Source: Dermatemys mawii (Eukaryota > Chordata > Testudines > Dermatemydidae). From it: a stretch of 64,000 bases of DNA. Every line of letters starts with the position of its first letter. Position 1 is the stretch's first letter. The notes under the pieces are model-generated. The model ran no database searches, had not been told where the DNA came from, and saw only the letters and a program-made list of their open reading frames with translations. The translations under genes and the position numbers were made by a program. Shown here one piece after another: positions 10,166-24,085 of the stretch. The stretch spans positions 15,182,709 to 15,246,708 of the forward strand of contig ML677373.1 of the NCBI GenBank assembly GCA_007922305.1, written 5' to 3'.

Positions 10166-13100
10166 AGTGAAGTGTCAAAAAAGCGTTGAGCATATTTTAG
10201 TTCGTGCTTATCGAGAGGACTGCAATTTAGACAGTCTTGGCATCAGAAAATAAAGCATCACAATGTAGTATTGATATTCTAGGATATATCAGGGATTTCA
10301 CCATCTGATCCCAGTTCTTCATTTACATGATTTGACTTAAGGCATCTAAATTGAAAAAATAACCCACCACAAAAGAGTAAAAAACAATAAATCCCAGTCA
10401 GAGAGGACTTTGAGCTTACAAATGGTATAGAGCTCTATATCGAGATATGAAAATTCAATTAAAATTGATCAGGAAATAACATTGAGAGTCTACAAACGCA
10501 GAGAATCGAATTCAGATGACAGTTCATTTTCTGTATCAATTATGGATTATTTTTGAGACAGCAGGCAAAGCAGAACGTTTATTTTTAATAAATTGTAATT
10601 TACCTGGCCATTTCTAGACCTCCCTTATCTTTGGATCTTTGTTGTGTGATGTTAAAAAAACATACTTAATAGCTGTAGTTAAAATAGAAGTATTTTGTAA
10701 AAGAGAATTTTTAAGGGTCTATAATACAGTTTTGCTATGTTTTTACAAGAGTATCGGTTGCAATCAGCAAGTGAACAATGGAACTTTGACTATTAGTGTC
10801 AGATATACTCGAAGTCTGAGTAAGCCCCGATTAAATAAGGTTTTCCATAAATCCTACTCTGTGGTGATGAGAGCTCCAATCAGATCCGGAATTGCTACTA
10901 TTCTTTGTGGAGGAATCCTTAATCTTATCAAACTCATCGAATTTTTATCTCCATCTGTTGTACATTGTTCTTAAACACAGTTTTATTTGAAACAGTCTAA
11001 TTCTGATGCAAATATGTCCAACAGTCTGAAGTGTTTTGACTGCAGAGAAATATCATCTCAATTGAGAAGTCAGGAGTGGAGCGCAGCAAAGAACAAGAAT
11101 CAGAATTCTGCTCAGCTAAGGTGATGCCTTCTAATGCAGACAGAGATGATCCTGGGGAGTACTAGGGGAGAAGAATGAATTATTCTATTTCTGGCCACAA
11201 CTGTGAAGCATAACATGGCTTGTAACCCTGCTCTCTCTTTTCCCGGGGACCTCAGGAGGGCAGGGTGTTGATGAAAGCAGCCCCCGTGCTGGTTCCCCGC
11301 TGAGGATGCAACTGCAGTGAGTGATATTTTTCAATGCTTCTCACAGGATTTCTGCGCACCACCTAGAGAGAGGGCGATGGGAAACAACCCCAGCTGCTCT
11401 TTACTCCATCTTTATTCAGGCAAACTCCCACAGATTTCATTCTGACTAAGGATGGAGCAAGAACCTTAGTGATGTGACCTTTTGGTTGAGTTCTGATAAT
11501 ACTGCATAAATGTAAAGCTGGAGCGAGGTGCCGGAATGATAGCCCTAAGGACTGAAGTCCTATGATTAGCCACAAGCCAGGCAGAGCATGGCCAGTGGCA
11601 GGGCCACCGTTTCTCACACACTTCATGCCAGCATGCCTCAGCTGAGAACCGGAGAGATCACCTCACTCGAGGCATGTTTTGGGGAGGTCAGTCCGTTTTC
11701 TGGGGCTTGCGTGATCCCAGGCCCCTCTACTGAGACTGCCAAAACGTTGGACCAGTTGTGATAGTGGTTTCTGTGGCACTAAATCTTGTCTATTAGGATA
11801 AGGATTTGGCCATAAGATTCATTTCACACAGCTCACTGAACAGTCACCAGCCAGCTAGAGCCTTTCATCAGAACTGACCTCATCTGGATTCAAGGGATTT
11901 TGCCTGACCTTTTAAAATCCATCAGCAGTGATAAAAGAACAGGCATCTGACAAACAGATATGCCTGGTTAATTTACGTTTTCTCGTTAGCTGTGCAGTAT
12001 TTACTTTCTTCTTTGCTTATAATTAATACCGTTAAAGTCATATTTGTTACTTCGCCTCGCTAGAAATGAATTGAATTTATCACTTAACTGAGCATGAAAT
12101 CATCTTTTCAATACTAATTCAATAGGCACTGAATAACCTGGAAACAATTACACCTCGCATAGAAGGATCAGTTTTCACACAAGGTGTCACATTCTAGACT
12201 CTAAATACAGTAATTGTCCAACTATAGCATATCATGACAGAGAGTTGATAGCTAACTTACCTGCAATGAGCCAGTGGTAATAAAACTTATTGATTGGAAT
12301 CAAAATAATATCAGAAAAAAACAAATGAAATGTAAATGAAACACTTAATGCCTTACTCAATGTCTCTGCTTAATCCTCTGTACTACAAGAGCCCTCCTGC
12401 CTCCACTGAACAGACACATTCCATTTCAAGCACAAGATTTACGTCTGGCTGCTGTGTGGATGTTCAGGGAGCATTGTCCCTGGAACTTATGGCACCAGTA
12501 CAAAGGCAGGACACGGTCATAGTCCTTGTGCTACCTTGCAGTTGTCTTTAACATCTCCAAGCGGGGCAGGGAAGAATGGGGTCATGTCTACTTTTCATTC
12601 TTTATGTTTGTTTTTTCCCCTCAGTTTCACCTTCACTTTGTGTTGGGTCTCATTTTCTGGTTCTCATGCACAAGACTGTAATGTCTGGGTTGCAAAGACT
12701 ACACACGGCAATGTTTAAAAAAATCTGGGAATGTTTAAAAACCAACTCATAGCAGTATTTCCAGTTACTTGGTTCTGATTTTACAAAACGAAAATGTTGT
12801 TCCTACCAATACACATCTGGCAGTACCTCCTTAAAAGTTTAAGGAAAAAGAAAAGCTGATAAAATAAGCTGTTGATTTGCAGCTAGAGGGGAGATCATCC
12901 CCTAGGATTTGCTGCTTTCCTCATATTAGGATACCCCATGGCTCATGTGGAAGTGGTGGGAAGGGATCATCCCCCAACATCAGTTGTAAAATCTCCAGAA
13001 AGTTAATGCACAATGCCCTCTTCACTTTGAAGAACAAGCAACACATCCCCACTCTGTCAGCCATGGGAAGAGAAACACCCCCACACCCTGTCAGCTATGA

Positions 13101-13639
13101 AAAGGAGTCAAGATATCAGGGAAACCGGAAGTGGGAGCAGCAGAACCCAAAGTATGAAGAACAGGGCCTTGCAATGGACACATCTTGGCAGACCTTGGCT
13201 GATCCACAACTAACCCTGCTGTTTTTTCTGCAGAGACTATCCACACCCACTTACCCCCCATTCTCTCCCCGGTGGGATAATTTGGGAAGTCCACACGGAG
13301 AATCTTGTGGTTTCTGCCCCCAAGGGATATTCCCCAGGTTGCCCCTTGGAGTGGGTGATGGATGGTTGCTGGAAAAGAAAGGAAGATGTAAAATGCTAAA
13401 CTGATAGAGACACCAATGGAGCAAATGATTTGTCCTCTTTTCAAAAGGATTGGCTGCCTAAAAGCCTTAAGAGCAAATGGAGTTAGGTAAAGTAAAAGCT
13501 GAATGGGACTGTCCACCCTCAGTTCGCATACGTAGGACTATTTGACTAGAGGTGTGATGCTGCACTAATTTAGTTAAACGAGAGAGAGAAAGAGAGAGTT
13601 TGTGTGTGGACATTCTTATATCTGGATAAAATATAAGAT
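10166..13639. other. Long stretch without recognised genes or repeats
   Basis: About 3.5 kb, mostly unique. The longest frames are 12877-13404 (175 codons, plus) and 13091-13516 (141 codons, minus), which overlap antiparallel. Neither has a domain, signal peptide or repeat pattern I recognise. The frame at 10639-10974 (111 codons) is also unrecognised. A short GA-rich tract lies at 13576-13602. Confidence 0.5.
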
Positions 13640-13920
13640 TATACCTGTATACGATTTTACCTTGCCCCTCTTAAATAAATGAGAGATCATGAGCAATATA
13701 CACACCAAGTTATATATGGCCTAGTCTCTTGTCTAATAATCAATAACTGTTGTGCTGGGAGCTGCTTAAAACCTGCTGCAACCACCTCTAGGGTGAAACA
13801 TATTGTAGTGATGGAAGAAGTAATCCTAGTGTACCATTTGTATTCGCATCTTGTAAAGCATTTTGAGATGAAAATTGCTACACAATCATGATGTAGTATT
13901 ATTATTATTACTACTATTCT
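13640..13920 (+). repeat. SINE-like repeat with L2/MIR-type tail
   Basis: The end gcatcttgtaaagcattttgagatgaaaattgctacacaa followed by (ATT)n at 13896-13912 has the layout of an L2-derived 3' tail (aagcgctttgag ... ctatataaatg ... ATT repeat) shared by CORE-SINEs. The upstream body has no clear promoter. A similar tail occurs at 17990-18056. Confidence 0.45.
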
Positions 13921-15018
13921 ATTTCTGAGTTCTACACATATATAAATGCTCCAGTAATTGTATATTTCACTTTGCTACACCAATGTTAAGATTATTTTCT
14001 CTTCTATCAGCCTTCTCAAAGAATCTTTGCAGAACTGATACCAAAGACTCTGTAAGGTGTGCATGACAGAGTCAAATGAAGGATTTTTTATATTGCAAAG
14101 ACTTTATCCATCATCACACCCTTCAGAGTAATCAAAGAAATATCAGAAGTAAAGTGCCTGATAGCTTTATCATTACTGACAGGCAAGGCACCTTACCTAA
14201 ACTGATCTTTCGGTTGGACAGGGCACTCTCTCTCTGCTACTTTTAGAGATTTAGGTGCTAGACAAAACCCAGATGCATTAATTCACACTTTCTATTGTAA
14301 CATTTTTGATATGCCGAACCTCTCTCCACCACCACCTTCTCATGCTATGAAACAATGATTGCAGCCAAGCTAACAGGAATATTTATAAAAATTCTTGTAA
14401 TCAGTTGATAAGATTCAATATTTTATATTGTACAGCTGTTATATTCCCCCATTACATACAACAGATGCCATAATATTGTTCCTCATTTATACATGGAGTG
14501 TTCAGTTAAAGGCTGCCATGCTTTCATGTAATGTGGAATTGGCACATGATTCAAAAATGCAGGCCCCTCTCCAGCAATAACCTCAATATTATTCACAATA
14601 AACATACTAAGAATAACAGATTGTATCTGCCAGAGGCATAAAGAAATGCAAATTTTCTTTTACTCTTCCCCAGTAATCCCTCTTTCTCTCGGTATGTATC
14701 TTAGAATATGCCCACCGTTAGTGAGGATGATTATTTATATGAGGTCATAAATGCACAAAGCACTAGAAAATGGGTTACCCTGTGTCAAATGCACAGAAGA
14801 GTCTCAGCATGGCATGATCTTATACTCTCAAATGGGTACAATAGAGAACAAACAGACTGGGATACGATCTTTATAGCTGAAATGCTTCTAGGAACAGGGA
14901 GAGTCAAAGAGGAGAGGGAAGGCACTAGCAACAATGTGCAAGCTAGGATGCTTTATAATCCTTAGTATGGGGTTGGCCAAAGAACAAAGTGGTAGTGGCT
15001 GGTCTAAGCATCATCATC
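13921..15018. other. No recognised feature
   Basis: AT-rich unique sequence. The 85-codon frame at 14708-14965 has no recognisable domain. Confidence 0.5.
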
Positions 15019-15021
15019 TTA

Positions 15022-15323
15022 GGCCAGGTCTATACTGGGGAAGGAGTGGGGGTTGACATAAGATATGCAACTTCAGCTAAACGAATAGCATAGCTGAAGT
15101 TGATGTATCTTGGGTCAACCTACCTCAGTGTCCTCACGGTGCTGACTCAACCACTGCCACTCCCCTCATCAACTCCACTTCTGCCTTTGGTGGTGGTGGA
15201 GTTCCAGAGTCAATGGGGAGAGCACTCGGGGATTGATTTATCCCGTCTAGACGAGACGCGACAAACCGATCCCCAATAGATCGATCACTACCCGCCAATC
15301 TGGCGGGTAGTGTAGACCTGGCC
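15022..15323 (+). mobile_element. Harbinger-like MITE, complete, TTA duplication
   Basis: Complete 302-bp copy flanked by TTA (15019-15021 and 15324-15326). The ends are ggccaggtctatact and agtgtagacctggcc. It contains an internal inverted pair around the left part (acttcagctaaacgaatagc, then gctgaagttgatgtatctt) and a second pair around tctagacgagacgcga. The 3-bp TTA duplication and short terminal repeats are typical of PIF/Harbinger MITEs. Confidence 0.85.
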
Positions 15324-15326
15324 TTA

Positions 15327-17989
15327 GATTTGCAAATGTTAGTGGATCAGGAATAATGTTCATAGAATATAAGAGAACCTGAATGCTTCCTGATTTGGAG
15401 TGCTTTCTGAGTGCCTTCTAAGTTCTGGGGAAAAACTCTGCACTCCCATTAATATGCATCTTACACTTCTATACGGGTGCCCACCATCCCCATATCTGCG
15501 GATAGTTTCTACTCACGGGTTCACTTTGAGCAGGAAGCACATTCACAATTGGTATTTTTGTCTGCATCCTCAGCAGAGATGCCATGACCCAAACACACAC
15601 AAACTGAAGTACCCTGCTCTCCAAATGAGTGGTTCTTCATGTCAAGATCCATGCCCTCACTTCCAAGGAGGAGTATTTGCAGCAAGATAGGCCTGCTGTG
15701 TAATTCCTCCCCTTCCATTGCATTGCTTGCGGTAAAGCAGGAAAGGAAGGTGATAATCCACTTGGAATACAGAGGTGCTAGGTGGCATTTGATGTATTCC
15801 AAGAGGCATGAAGTGAAACCTCACTTTAAACAGCTTAAACAGTGCTGCATTTGAAAAATAATAGTCTACTGAAGTGCCTTGAGACTATCCAGGGCACTCA
15901 CTCCATAGTTGTAAGAGAAGCTTAGCTATAGCCTACCTCAAAATAAGGCTGCATATTATGTTGTATATTACACTCTATATTATATTAATCTTTAAGATTA
16001 CTTGTGTCCTCACACTGCAGTTTGCAATGCTGATCAGATTTCACTGTGCACGTTCTCCAATTTGAGTTCATCACACTCTTCCCATGACAGCAGTATATTT
16101 ATGTTCAAATCTTGCCAGCATTTCCACAAGCTAAAAAACCCCCCTCTCATTTGCTGAGATGTGGGTTTTATATTCTGTTTTGTTTTTGAGCCAGCATTTT
16201 AACATGCTTATCAATTTTACAGAACTCTTTGCTTGTGATATTGAATTTTCAGTATTCCTTTACCCAAAGATACTAAAAATGGTAAATTTGTGCTCGAGAA
16301 GGGAGCAGACAAACATTTCAATTGCAGAACTATGGTAATGTTGCAACCTACAGGACACATCTGCATTATAAGCATGGCAATTTTTTTCTTCAATAGTAAC
16401 CTTAATCTTTAATATATGTCTACCTATGCAATTCCACGTTGTGTATCAAACCTTTTCCACTCAGGCTCCTACTTCTCTAGCAACTCATTACTTGTGATAA
16501 AAAATGCCCATGATAAAAGCTGCTACAAATAACATTCACAATAGTAATTGTCACTTTTGTTAATACAGAATTTTCCATTCCAATGGTTCCCCAAAAGTGT
16601 CACAAAGTAGATAAAGGAATCAATTACCACTGAAATGCAGTCACCTCGGGGACTGAGGAAAATCTGTGTGATAACAAACAGGAAGGAGTTTTGCACAGTA
16701 CGCTGCATAATGGTTTAGGATTGGGGGTTTGAATGATGACCAAGCATGCTGTTGCACACTCCTGCTCTTTCAAAAATATACTGTGAAGGCCTTTATTAAT
16801 ATCCATGCAGAAGAATTCTGTATATATACCTTAGACAAGGATATAACAGATAACCTAACAATGAGCAAGGGACAGATTGCATTGACCAGATTATAGATAG
16901 GGGGGATAAAAGGCTGAGTTGATTCTGATGACACTTGACCCTGCATTTCCAGGCAGTCTACATACTGTAAACTTGATAATTAGACCAACAGGGCATCATC
17001 TACAATCTAACCGGCAAATTACATCAAAAGAATAAAGTGCTGAAAAAATCTTTTCCCAGCAGCGTGAGCCACAAGGTGGCATTGTGTCAAGAGATCCATT
17101 AAACAACATTTCTATACTTCTAACTGACACCAAAACTAGTGACAGCTTCAAACTGGTCAAATGGGGATTTACCTGAAAGTCTCTCAGGGTGCCGATCGAG
17201 TCCCACCAGTCTATCATTTTTAATAATACACATTTTTTATAAAGACCGTTAATTTGTATTCATATCAAAAGCTGTGATGGCTCAGAAGGAGCTATTAGTG
17301 TCCATCAAAGATATAATTTGCATTAACAAACCAGACACAAACATATTAAGCAGAAGAGTTGTGATGGAGTCTGAAGGAGCCAGGACATCTATGTGATGAG
17401 AAAAGTGTACTTTTAAAACGTTGTTTAAACAAGTAGTTGCAGGATAGACTAAAACAGAACATTAGATAAACACAGATTTACAATAATAATCAGAGTGCTG
17501 GGCAAAATTCTTGTTCATGGCTAACTGATGCCTTTAACACAGCCCTCAGCACAGCACTGTGTGTAAATGGTGTGACTCTTGCAGTAGCAGTGGCTGGCAC
17601 TGTGACACAGATGCAACTCTGAGGCACGATTCCTGCCCTGGTGGGTGGGTGGGTGGGCGTGCATGTGTGGCACTGCTGTGCTGGCTGGCACACTACTGGG
17701 GGATGGAGCACAAGCTCTGTCCAGTCCTCTCCTCCACCTTCCCTGGAGAAAGCATGGGGAATAAATGGGCACGTATTATCCTTCTACATGCACTCTCTTG
17801 CTTTCTACACCACAAAAAGCGTTCAAGTAACGTTTGTTCGGACCTTGACTGAAACTTTGCTACTAGCGGCCTCTATGTATCACAAGAGGAGAGAATTTAA
17901 ATGAGAGCACCAAAGGTTACACCATCCGCAAGTCTATGATTGTGGGTTAGTCAAAACATGGATCTTTGAGAGATGATGCGTACCAGGCA
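15327..17989. other. Long stretch without recognised genes or repeats
   Basis: About 2.7 kb of unique sequence. A (GGGT)n microsatellite of about 20 bp lies at 17639-17658. The overlapping frames around it are low-complexity or chance. Confidence 0.5.
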
Positions 17990-18056
17990 CAGTTAGCAAA
18001 GCACTTTGAGATGCTCAGATAAAGATACAATAAGTGCAAAATACTATTAAATAGTT
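17990..18056 (+). repeat. L2/MIR-type 3' tail fragment
   Basis: Contains gcaaagcactttgagatgct followed by a degenerate aaagatacaataagtgcaaa and ending AT-rich. This agrees with the L2-derived tail of CORE-SINEs. Confidence 0.45.
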
Positions 18057-18893
18057 ATTTTCTTGATGCTTCCATGCCTAGTCATAGTATAATTATCATG
18101 GGAGCTGTAATGAAATAATGTGAGATTTACTGAGACAACTATTTAGTCTGACAAAATAATGCAACGGCAAAATGTGGGGAAAAGCTTAGGAAACCTAACA
18201 GATAAGTGGATAATTCTCATGTATCAACACTGACTTGGGGCTTCAGAAAAGCCATTGATTTGTCTACAATATCTGCAATATTAGATGAATTAAGGTTTGT
18301 GTTTCTATTTTACCTCCGGATTCTCTTGCTTTTGCTGTTTTAAATCAAATAACGTTATTTTAACAGATTTTGGAGTGTGAATTATTTTTTCTTTTCTGCT
18401 GCCCTAGTATGGAAACTGATATTACAGACTAGTGTATTTATCATCCTGACAGCTCCCGGCTGCCAGAATAGATTTAGTTATGAAGTTTGTGGTCCCTTCT
18501 GAAACTTCCTGATAAACCTCAGCTCTCCTTATCCTTCATTTATATTTCAGACACTTCTCAATCCTCTTCTCCATTGCACCACCTAGAATTGGCATCGGTC
18601 TATAGATTGTTGGAGGGCAACTTTATATTTGGGCTTGATGAAATGGAGAATGTTATAAGGGGGACAGAGATAGCAAGAGAACCTAGTAAAGTTACTTTTG
18701 TCCAATATCAAGCAGGAGGCCAAAGAATGGAGAAGACAGCTAACATGATAAATGCAATTTTCATTATAGTAATGTAACACCATGTTTCTCTGTTCACACC
18801 TTTTTATATGCAGATATAAATGCACACATCCTCTGAAACCTTCAGAGTAAAGGAGCAGGCACACAAGGGGCTTCAGAGTTACTGCCACTCAGT
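18057..18893. other. No recognised feature
   Basis: Unique sequence. The 96- and 101-codon frames at 18487-18777 (plus) and 18583-18888 (minus) overlap each other and are unrecognised. Confidence 0.5.
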
Positions 18894-19195
18894 TTATGTC
18901 TACGCTTAGAGTCGGAGGTGTAATTTCCAGCTCAGGTAGACATACCATGCTAGTTCTGACTGAGCTAGCACACTAAAAACAGAAGTTCAGCCTCAGCAGC
19001 ACGAGTGGTGAGAGGGGCTTGCCACCCTGAATACCATCCCATCTGAGATCCTAGGCATGTACTCAAGGTGGCTAACCCTCCCACTACAGAGGCTACACTT
19101 CTATTTTTAGGGCACCAGCTTGATCAGACTAGTGTGAGTATGTCTGTTGGAGTAAAAAACGACACTTCCTGCTCGAAGTGTGGAAGTACCCTCAG
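18894..19195. mobile_element. Palindromic MITE (GTCTACA-ended family), second copy
   Basis: The left half (tgtctacgcttagag ... gctagttctgactgagctag ... cactaaaaacag) is mirrored by the right half (ctatttttagggcaccagct ... gtgagtatgtctgttgg ... gaagtgtggaagtaccctca). The arms are diverged, so this copy is old. It belongs with 9110-9400. Confidence 0.65.
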
Positions 19196-19454
19196 TGCAA
19201 AGGATTCTGCTGCTTGCTTAAGCTCACTTGCACTCACTCACAGCCTCTACTTACGCTTGTGCTGGAGTACGACTAGTGCTGGCAATATTCGAAACTTCAT
19301 AATATTAAGTAAACTTGTACTCAACTTCAACGAGGACAGAGCTAGCTTAACTACAGAATTATTAGGCATTATCATTCGTTAAGTGCCACAAAATACAGCA
19401 AGCTTGATTTTTTTCCAACTACAACTACTATGGTTAAGCAGAGCCTTCCTGTGG

Positions 19455-19600
19455 TAACATATCTTGCTGGTGCTCCATGATCTGCACCGTCAGTTGCTTA
19501 GTTTCTGGATGGAGTTTAAGGTGTTGGTTTTGATCTACAAAGCCCTAGAGGGCTTAGGACTTACCTATTTGAGATCACATCTCTTTTCCCATGCCGTACT
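19455..19600 (+). pseudogene. LINE reverse transcriptase C-terminal fragment (L2-like)
   Basis: One plus frame reads LHDLHRQLLSFWMEFKVLVL followed by IYKALEGLGLTYL. This matches the end of the polyprotein of L2-like non-LTR elements, usually LHWLPV...FKVLLLTYKAL-GL-P-YL. Only this conserved tail is readable. It stops near 19600, and the Harbinger-like MITE at 19658 is inserted just beyond. Confidence 0.6.
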
Positions 19601-19657
19601 GTAATCAGAAAATGCCCCTGAGCTTGACTGTCTTTGTTATAGCTTCTGTGCTACTCA

Positions 19658-19938
19658 GGCCAGGTCTACACTAGTGTGAGGGGTGAAGGAGAAGGCTGAC
19701 CTAAGATACGCAACTTCAGCTTCGAGAATAGCGTACCTGAAGTCGGTGGTCAACTTACCTGGCATCCTCACGGTGGCAGCAGGCTCCCCCGTCGACTCTG
19801 TTTGCACCTCTTGGTGAGCTGGAGTATCAGAGTTGACGGGGAGCACCTTTGGGGATCAATTTATCACGTCTAGACGAGACTTGATAAATCGATCCTCGAT
19901 CAGTACCCACTGATCCAGCAGGTAGGGAAGACCAGCCC
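19658..19938 (+). mobile_element. Harbinger-like MITE, near complete
   Basis: The left end ggccaggtctacactagtgt and the right end agaccagccc followed by TTA (19939-19941) mark a 281-bp copy of the family seen at 15022. The left duplication has decayed to TCA. Internal blocks (aacttcagc, cccccgtcgactc, tctagacgagacttgataaa) are in the usual order. Confidence 0.8.
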
Positions 19939-20034
19939 TTAGTCTTTGAATGTATGTGCAGAGCCCTGGGAGAGTATCCTTTGATCTGGAATCTCATTTT
20001 GATTTAAATCCACACACTGTAAATTAAGCCATTT

Positions 20035-20275
20035 TCGGATGGGCTACTTCTGTGCTTTGGGTTTATTTCCCTGCCACTGAGAGGACCTCAGGCACTAGTG
20101 CACCTTGGTCCCTTCTGTTCTCTCCCTGTGGTATATACGGTCTAGTCTCTTGTGGGCTACAATACTTCCATCTAATTTCGGTTGTTGGATTTAGAGTATG
20201 GGCGCTGGATGGTGGTGGTGTTGATACAGGTCAGACTGGATAATCTAGCCGTCCATTTTGGCCCTAAACACTGAC
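20035..20275 (+). repeat. Interspersed repeat with CR1-like 3' tail
   Basis: The end acaggtcagactggataatc followed by a ccattttggccctaaac block resembles the end of CR1-type elements and SINEs that borrow it. The body (20035-20215) looks repeat-derived but gives no coding motif. Confidence 0.4.
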
Positions 20276-22939
20276 CAGAAGACTGTTTTTCAAGAATGAT
20301 TTAGGAAGCTTCATTCTTCCATCAACCTGCTTAGTCAATTAACAAAAATCATTTGACACAGTATATAATATTAGGCATTCATCCTGAAGGGGAGAGAATG
20401 AAGCTGTGATTCTGTTTATTTTCTGTACTGATTTCACTAGAATAGAGCATTCTAACTGGATACAGTCCTCTAGCTTCCCAAAATAAATGTCTTGGCTTCA
20501 CCTTAAACTGTATGGTCTATGAATGCCTTGGCCTTATCTCATTTTATACGCAGGAGATCATTATTCAGTTGCAAGCCACAGAATATCAATACTGCAATCT
20601 TTATTCATGCTTCAGTGGGACTATTGGTGTGGATAAGGGGTTATTGGGCCCGCTATTATTTGCTAGCTTCATTATCTCATGGGCATATGTTATAAATGCG
20701 AAGCTATTTTCAAACAGGCAGGTTAGATAAAATATAAATTCAATAGTTTGGTATCTCTAGTTCATGTTAACAAGAATCCACATGCATTCCAGCATCAGTT
20801 TTGAATTTACGTGACTTCATGTATTTATTCTTCACTTCTGCCTTGGAAAATCTTGAAAATAATGTTTAACCTTCTTCCTTTGCTCTTTAAATACTTAACT
20901 TATCCACAAAATATTAATCTATGTTTGGTATATTCAGATCAAGTTGGTTTTACCAAAAACAGTAAATTATCTTTTTTTCAAGAATCTGCAACAGAGCACA
21001 TTTATCATCTGCAATATTCATAACCATTATAGGTAGTGTTTACTATGTTTTTAAAGGCAGATTATCCAGTGAAAGCAAGGCAAAGCATAAAGAGCTCTAA
21101 TTAGAACTGGAGGAAAGCTTGAAGGCACGCTATTTCTGTCTATTTATCCTACTTACATCAACAGACAATAGAATCTGGAGAAAAATGGTACATATTTTTG
21201 CAAGAACAAAATTATAGTGCAGAGAAGAGATGGAACATGTAATTTTCTAATACCTTCACAACAGCACACACACACTTCTAAAGGGAGCTTCTAAAAGTAT
21301 GCTTTGGATATCCTGCTATTGAGGTTAGCATAGGCATCACATTCTTACTACCTGGGTTCCCTTATAAGGCTGCCCATTTTCTGAGTGGGTCTTTACATGT
21401 CGAGGTGGCTGTTCTATAACTTCTCTTTTCTAGCAACTGATGAATATTTCACCTGGTATTTTTGCCTCCATTACTCTAATCAGAATAATCCACCTAAAGA
21501 AAGGCTGCAGGGTTAGATGTGCACTTCTACAACCACATATGGAGGGGAGCAATGTATGTGAAGCCCATTGAAATTGGGGACTGGGCAGGAGGCTGCAAAA
21601 TGGACTTTAACAGTGTGTCCCTGCTCCATCCATCTCACTTAGCAGCTAAAAGACTCTTCTCTGCAGGAATATAACCTAATTTAGATTGCACCTATTATGA
21701 GGATGGGAGGAGGGATAAGGAGAGATCTGAAGAAGCCATTAGAAGAAGCAAGTTCCCATGCAAACTAACCTAAGTTATGTGGTGTGGTGCCATGTAAGAT
21801 AGTGGTGTTCAGTGCAATGTTCATTCCTGCTCAGAGGCTTCTCTGAAAGATGAGGCAGTAAGCAGCCACCATGAGAAAGCCTGTGGCAGTACATCCAACA
21901 GGCGGTTTCTGTCTGAGTAGCAAGTAACAGCTTGGGCCTTAGAGCTGCTTGTATTTACAGGATGCACATTATTAGGTCCTGATCCTGCAACGTGATTCAG
22001 ACAGGCAGTCTCCTGCACACACATGGAGCCCCACTGAAACCAGCAACCATGTTAGGAGGTGGAGGGTTGAAACAATTATTTTCAGTTGAAAGTTATCCAC
22101 AATGAACAATGGTTATAAATCAGGCACTGGTGCACCTGGCAGAGAGGGCTAGCATACAGCTAATCAATACGAGGATGATACATGGTTATTAGTATAGCAA
22201 GAACATACTCACAATGAAAAAGCATAGCTTTAAAATAGGTTAGGAATTCAACATGTGTTCTCCTTCCAATCTCCTTGTAACTCTTACTCCTGCAGCCTTA
22301 CTGCAGGATACACCACCCATCTCACTAGGATCTGTTTGTCATCCACAAAGTATGGTCATGTTCTTCCCTTATTTATTATCTACTGAAGTTTCCTCTTTGA
22401 TTCTGAGCTCAAATACGGCACCATTTTACAGCCAGGATCTCAGACTTGATGGGTAGCTGCTGATCCACAGATCTGGGATTTGTTTTTGCCTATTAGAAAC
22501 AGTACATTGATCACCTCTTCAGTTTTATCCTTAAGCTCCTTTCTAGTTTCTAATCCCAAATACATAGTTTAATTCTGTCTATAAACATGCTCTGTCTCTC
22601 TCCTCTGCAACCTGTGATTAACAGGACAGGGAAGAAAGGCAACAGACTTGCGGTTCTTTCTAATGCCGAGATGTTATTTAGAATATTGAATGGCACATTC
22701 CACGGCTACAGCAATTTGTATTCCACACTGCCAACTGTGGAATTTATCCCCAGCTAGTTCAAGCAGAACTGACACATGTTCATTATCAAGTAAAGCATTC
22801 TACTTGCAGAATGGGCAGAAAGCCCTGACAAATAGCATGTGATTTCTTGTCACAAACAGAAAAATAATAGTAGGAGCCCTGACAAAGAGAACAGCAACAT
22901 GTAGAGCTGGAGACCCAAAATCCACCTCACTTCTTAGGT
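20276..22939. other. Long stretch without recognised genes or repeats
   Basis: About 2.7 kb of mostly unique sequence. Scattered short phrases (for example ggtcctgatcctgcaac near 21975) suggest worn MITE remains. No open frame over 80 codons. Confidence 0.5.
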
Positions 22940-23110
22940 CCCAGTTTCACATGCTTTATTTCACACACAAGTAGCTCCACTGAGGTCAGTGGAACTAATC
23001 ATGCGTGTAAAGATAAGCATGTGCATAACTGTTTTACAACTAGGGCCATAAGGCCTGATTCTCTACCACTGAAGTCAATGGGAGTTCTTTCGCCAGATGA
23101 AGTATATAGA
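22940..23110. repeat. Relics of MITEs with a GAAGTCAATGGGAG core
   Basis: Contains gaggtcagtggaacta (22981-22996) and ctgaagtcaatgggagttct (23071-23090). Both are worn versions of the same palindrome centre, with ggcctgattct-like flanks. Confidence 0.4.
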
Positions 23111-24085
23111 CTATTACAGGCCCCATGCTACACCCTCACCCGCTAACAAGGACACTGCATACATCAAGTCAAACAGTTGAGTTATCACAATAAATTAAGA
23201 CTGCGGCGAAAAGGACAGAAGTAAGAATTATTATTCCTAAATATTTGTGAAGCTGTCAAAATGTTGGCTTGTAACAGTTATGGAGTCAGCTGTTTTCATA
23301 TTTACACTGAATCTTATTTATTGTCCACAATGTGTCATCATCTCAAAAGGATAACTGCTTCATTTCAATCACCACAATGTCACTGATATTTGAAAATAAT
23401 AGGTATCTGAAATTTGCCTTCTTCAAACAAAACATTTCACCAAAACTCAGTCAACGATCATAAAAGTCTGTTTTAAATCTTAAATTTGCTTTTTGCCGAC
23501 TGCTGCCCTGTATGAAATGACAGAATATTTTCATCTGTTATGGCAGGTGTCAGTATAAAAAATTTCCATAATGAATCTGAAATAAAAATTATAATTCTAC
23601 TTTAACCATATACTGCTACAGACCTGTTCACCCTTATTGTGAGATCAGAATCTATGGAAAGAAAAAATCCTCAATCTTCTCCCATCATCAGATATATTCA
23701 CTCACACAGAATCAAATGAAAATAAAAACAAACAGATTTTACATCTGTGAGTGTTAAAATAAAAATCTGGACCTGTGCACAGATTTAAAGCAGGATGGAA
23801 TAAACCCAAAAAGCATATTATCAAAATACTGCACCATGTGTGTTGCTAAACAGAAAAAGGACATAAAAAAAATCACTCAGATTTTTTTTTATATCCATCT
23901 GAAAATTTCAAACAACTCAGTACTCGGAAATGAGAATAGTCACTGATCTTTTTTCGTTAAGTTACCCAAACATGATTGCATGGAATTGCACCACAATTTT
24001 TTCTCATTGATATCAGAACGACTGCAAGAGTAATATCTTCATCAACTACAGCAAAATAATATCAGAGGAACAACCAGGGACCAAA
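23111..24085. other. No recognised feature
   Basis: About 1 kb of AT-rich unique sequence with short A and T runs. Confidence 0.5.

Noticed and set aside
12877..13516. Frames of 175 and 141 codons on opposite strands
   Set aside because: They overlap antiparallel, show no domain, codon signal or splice context I can support, and lie in unique sequence.
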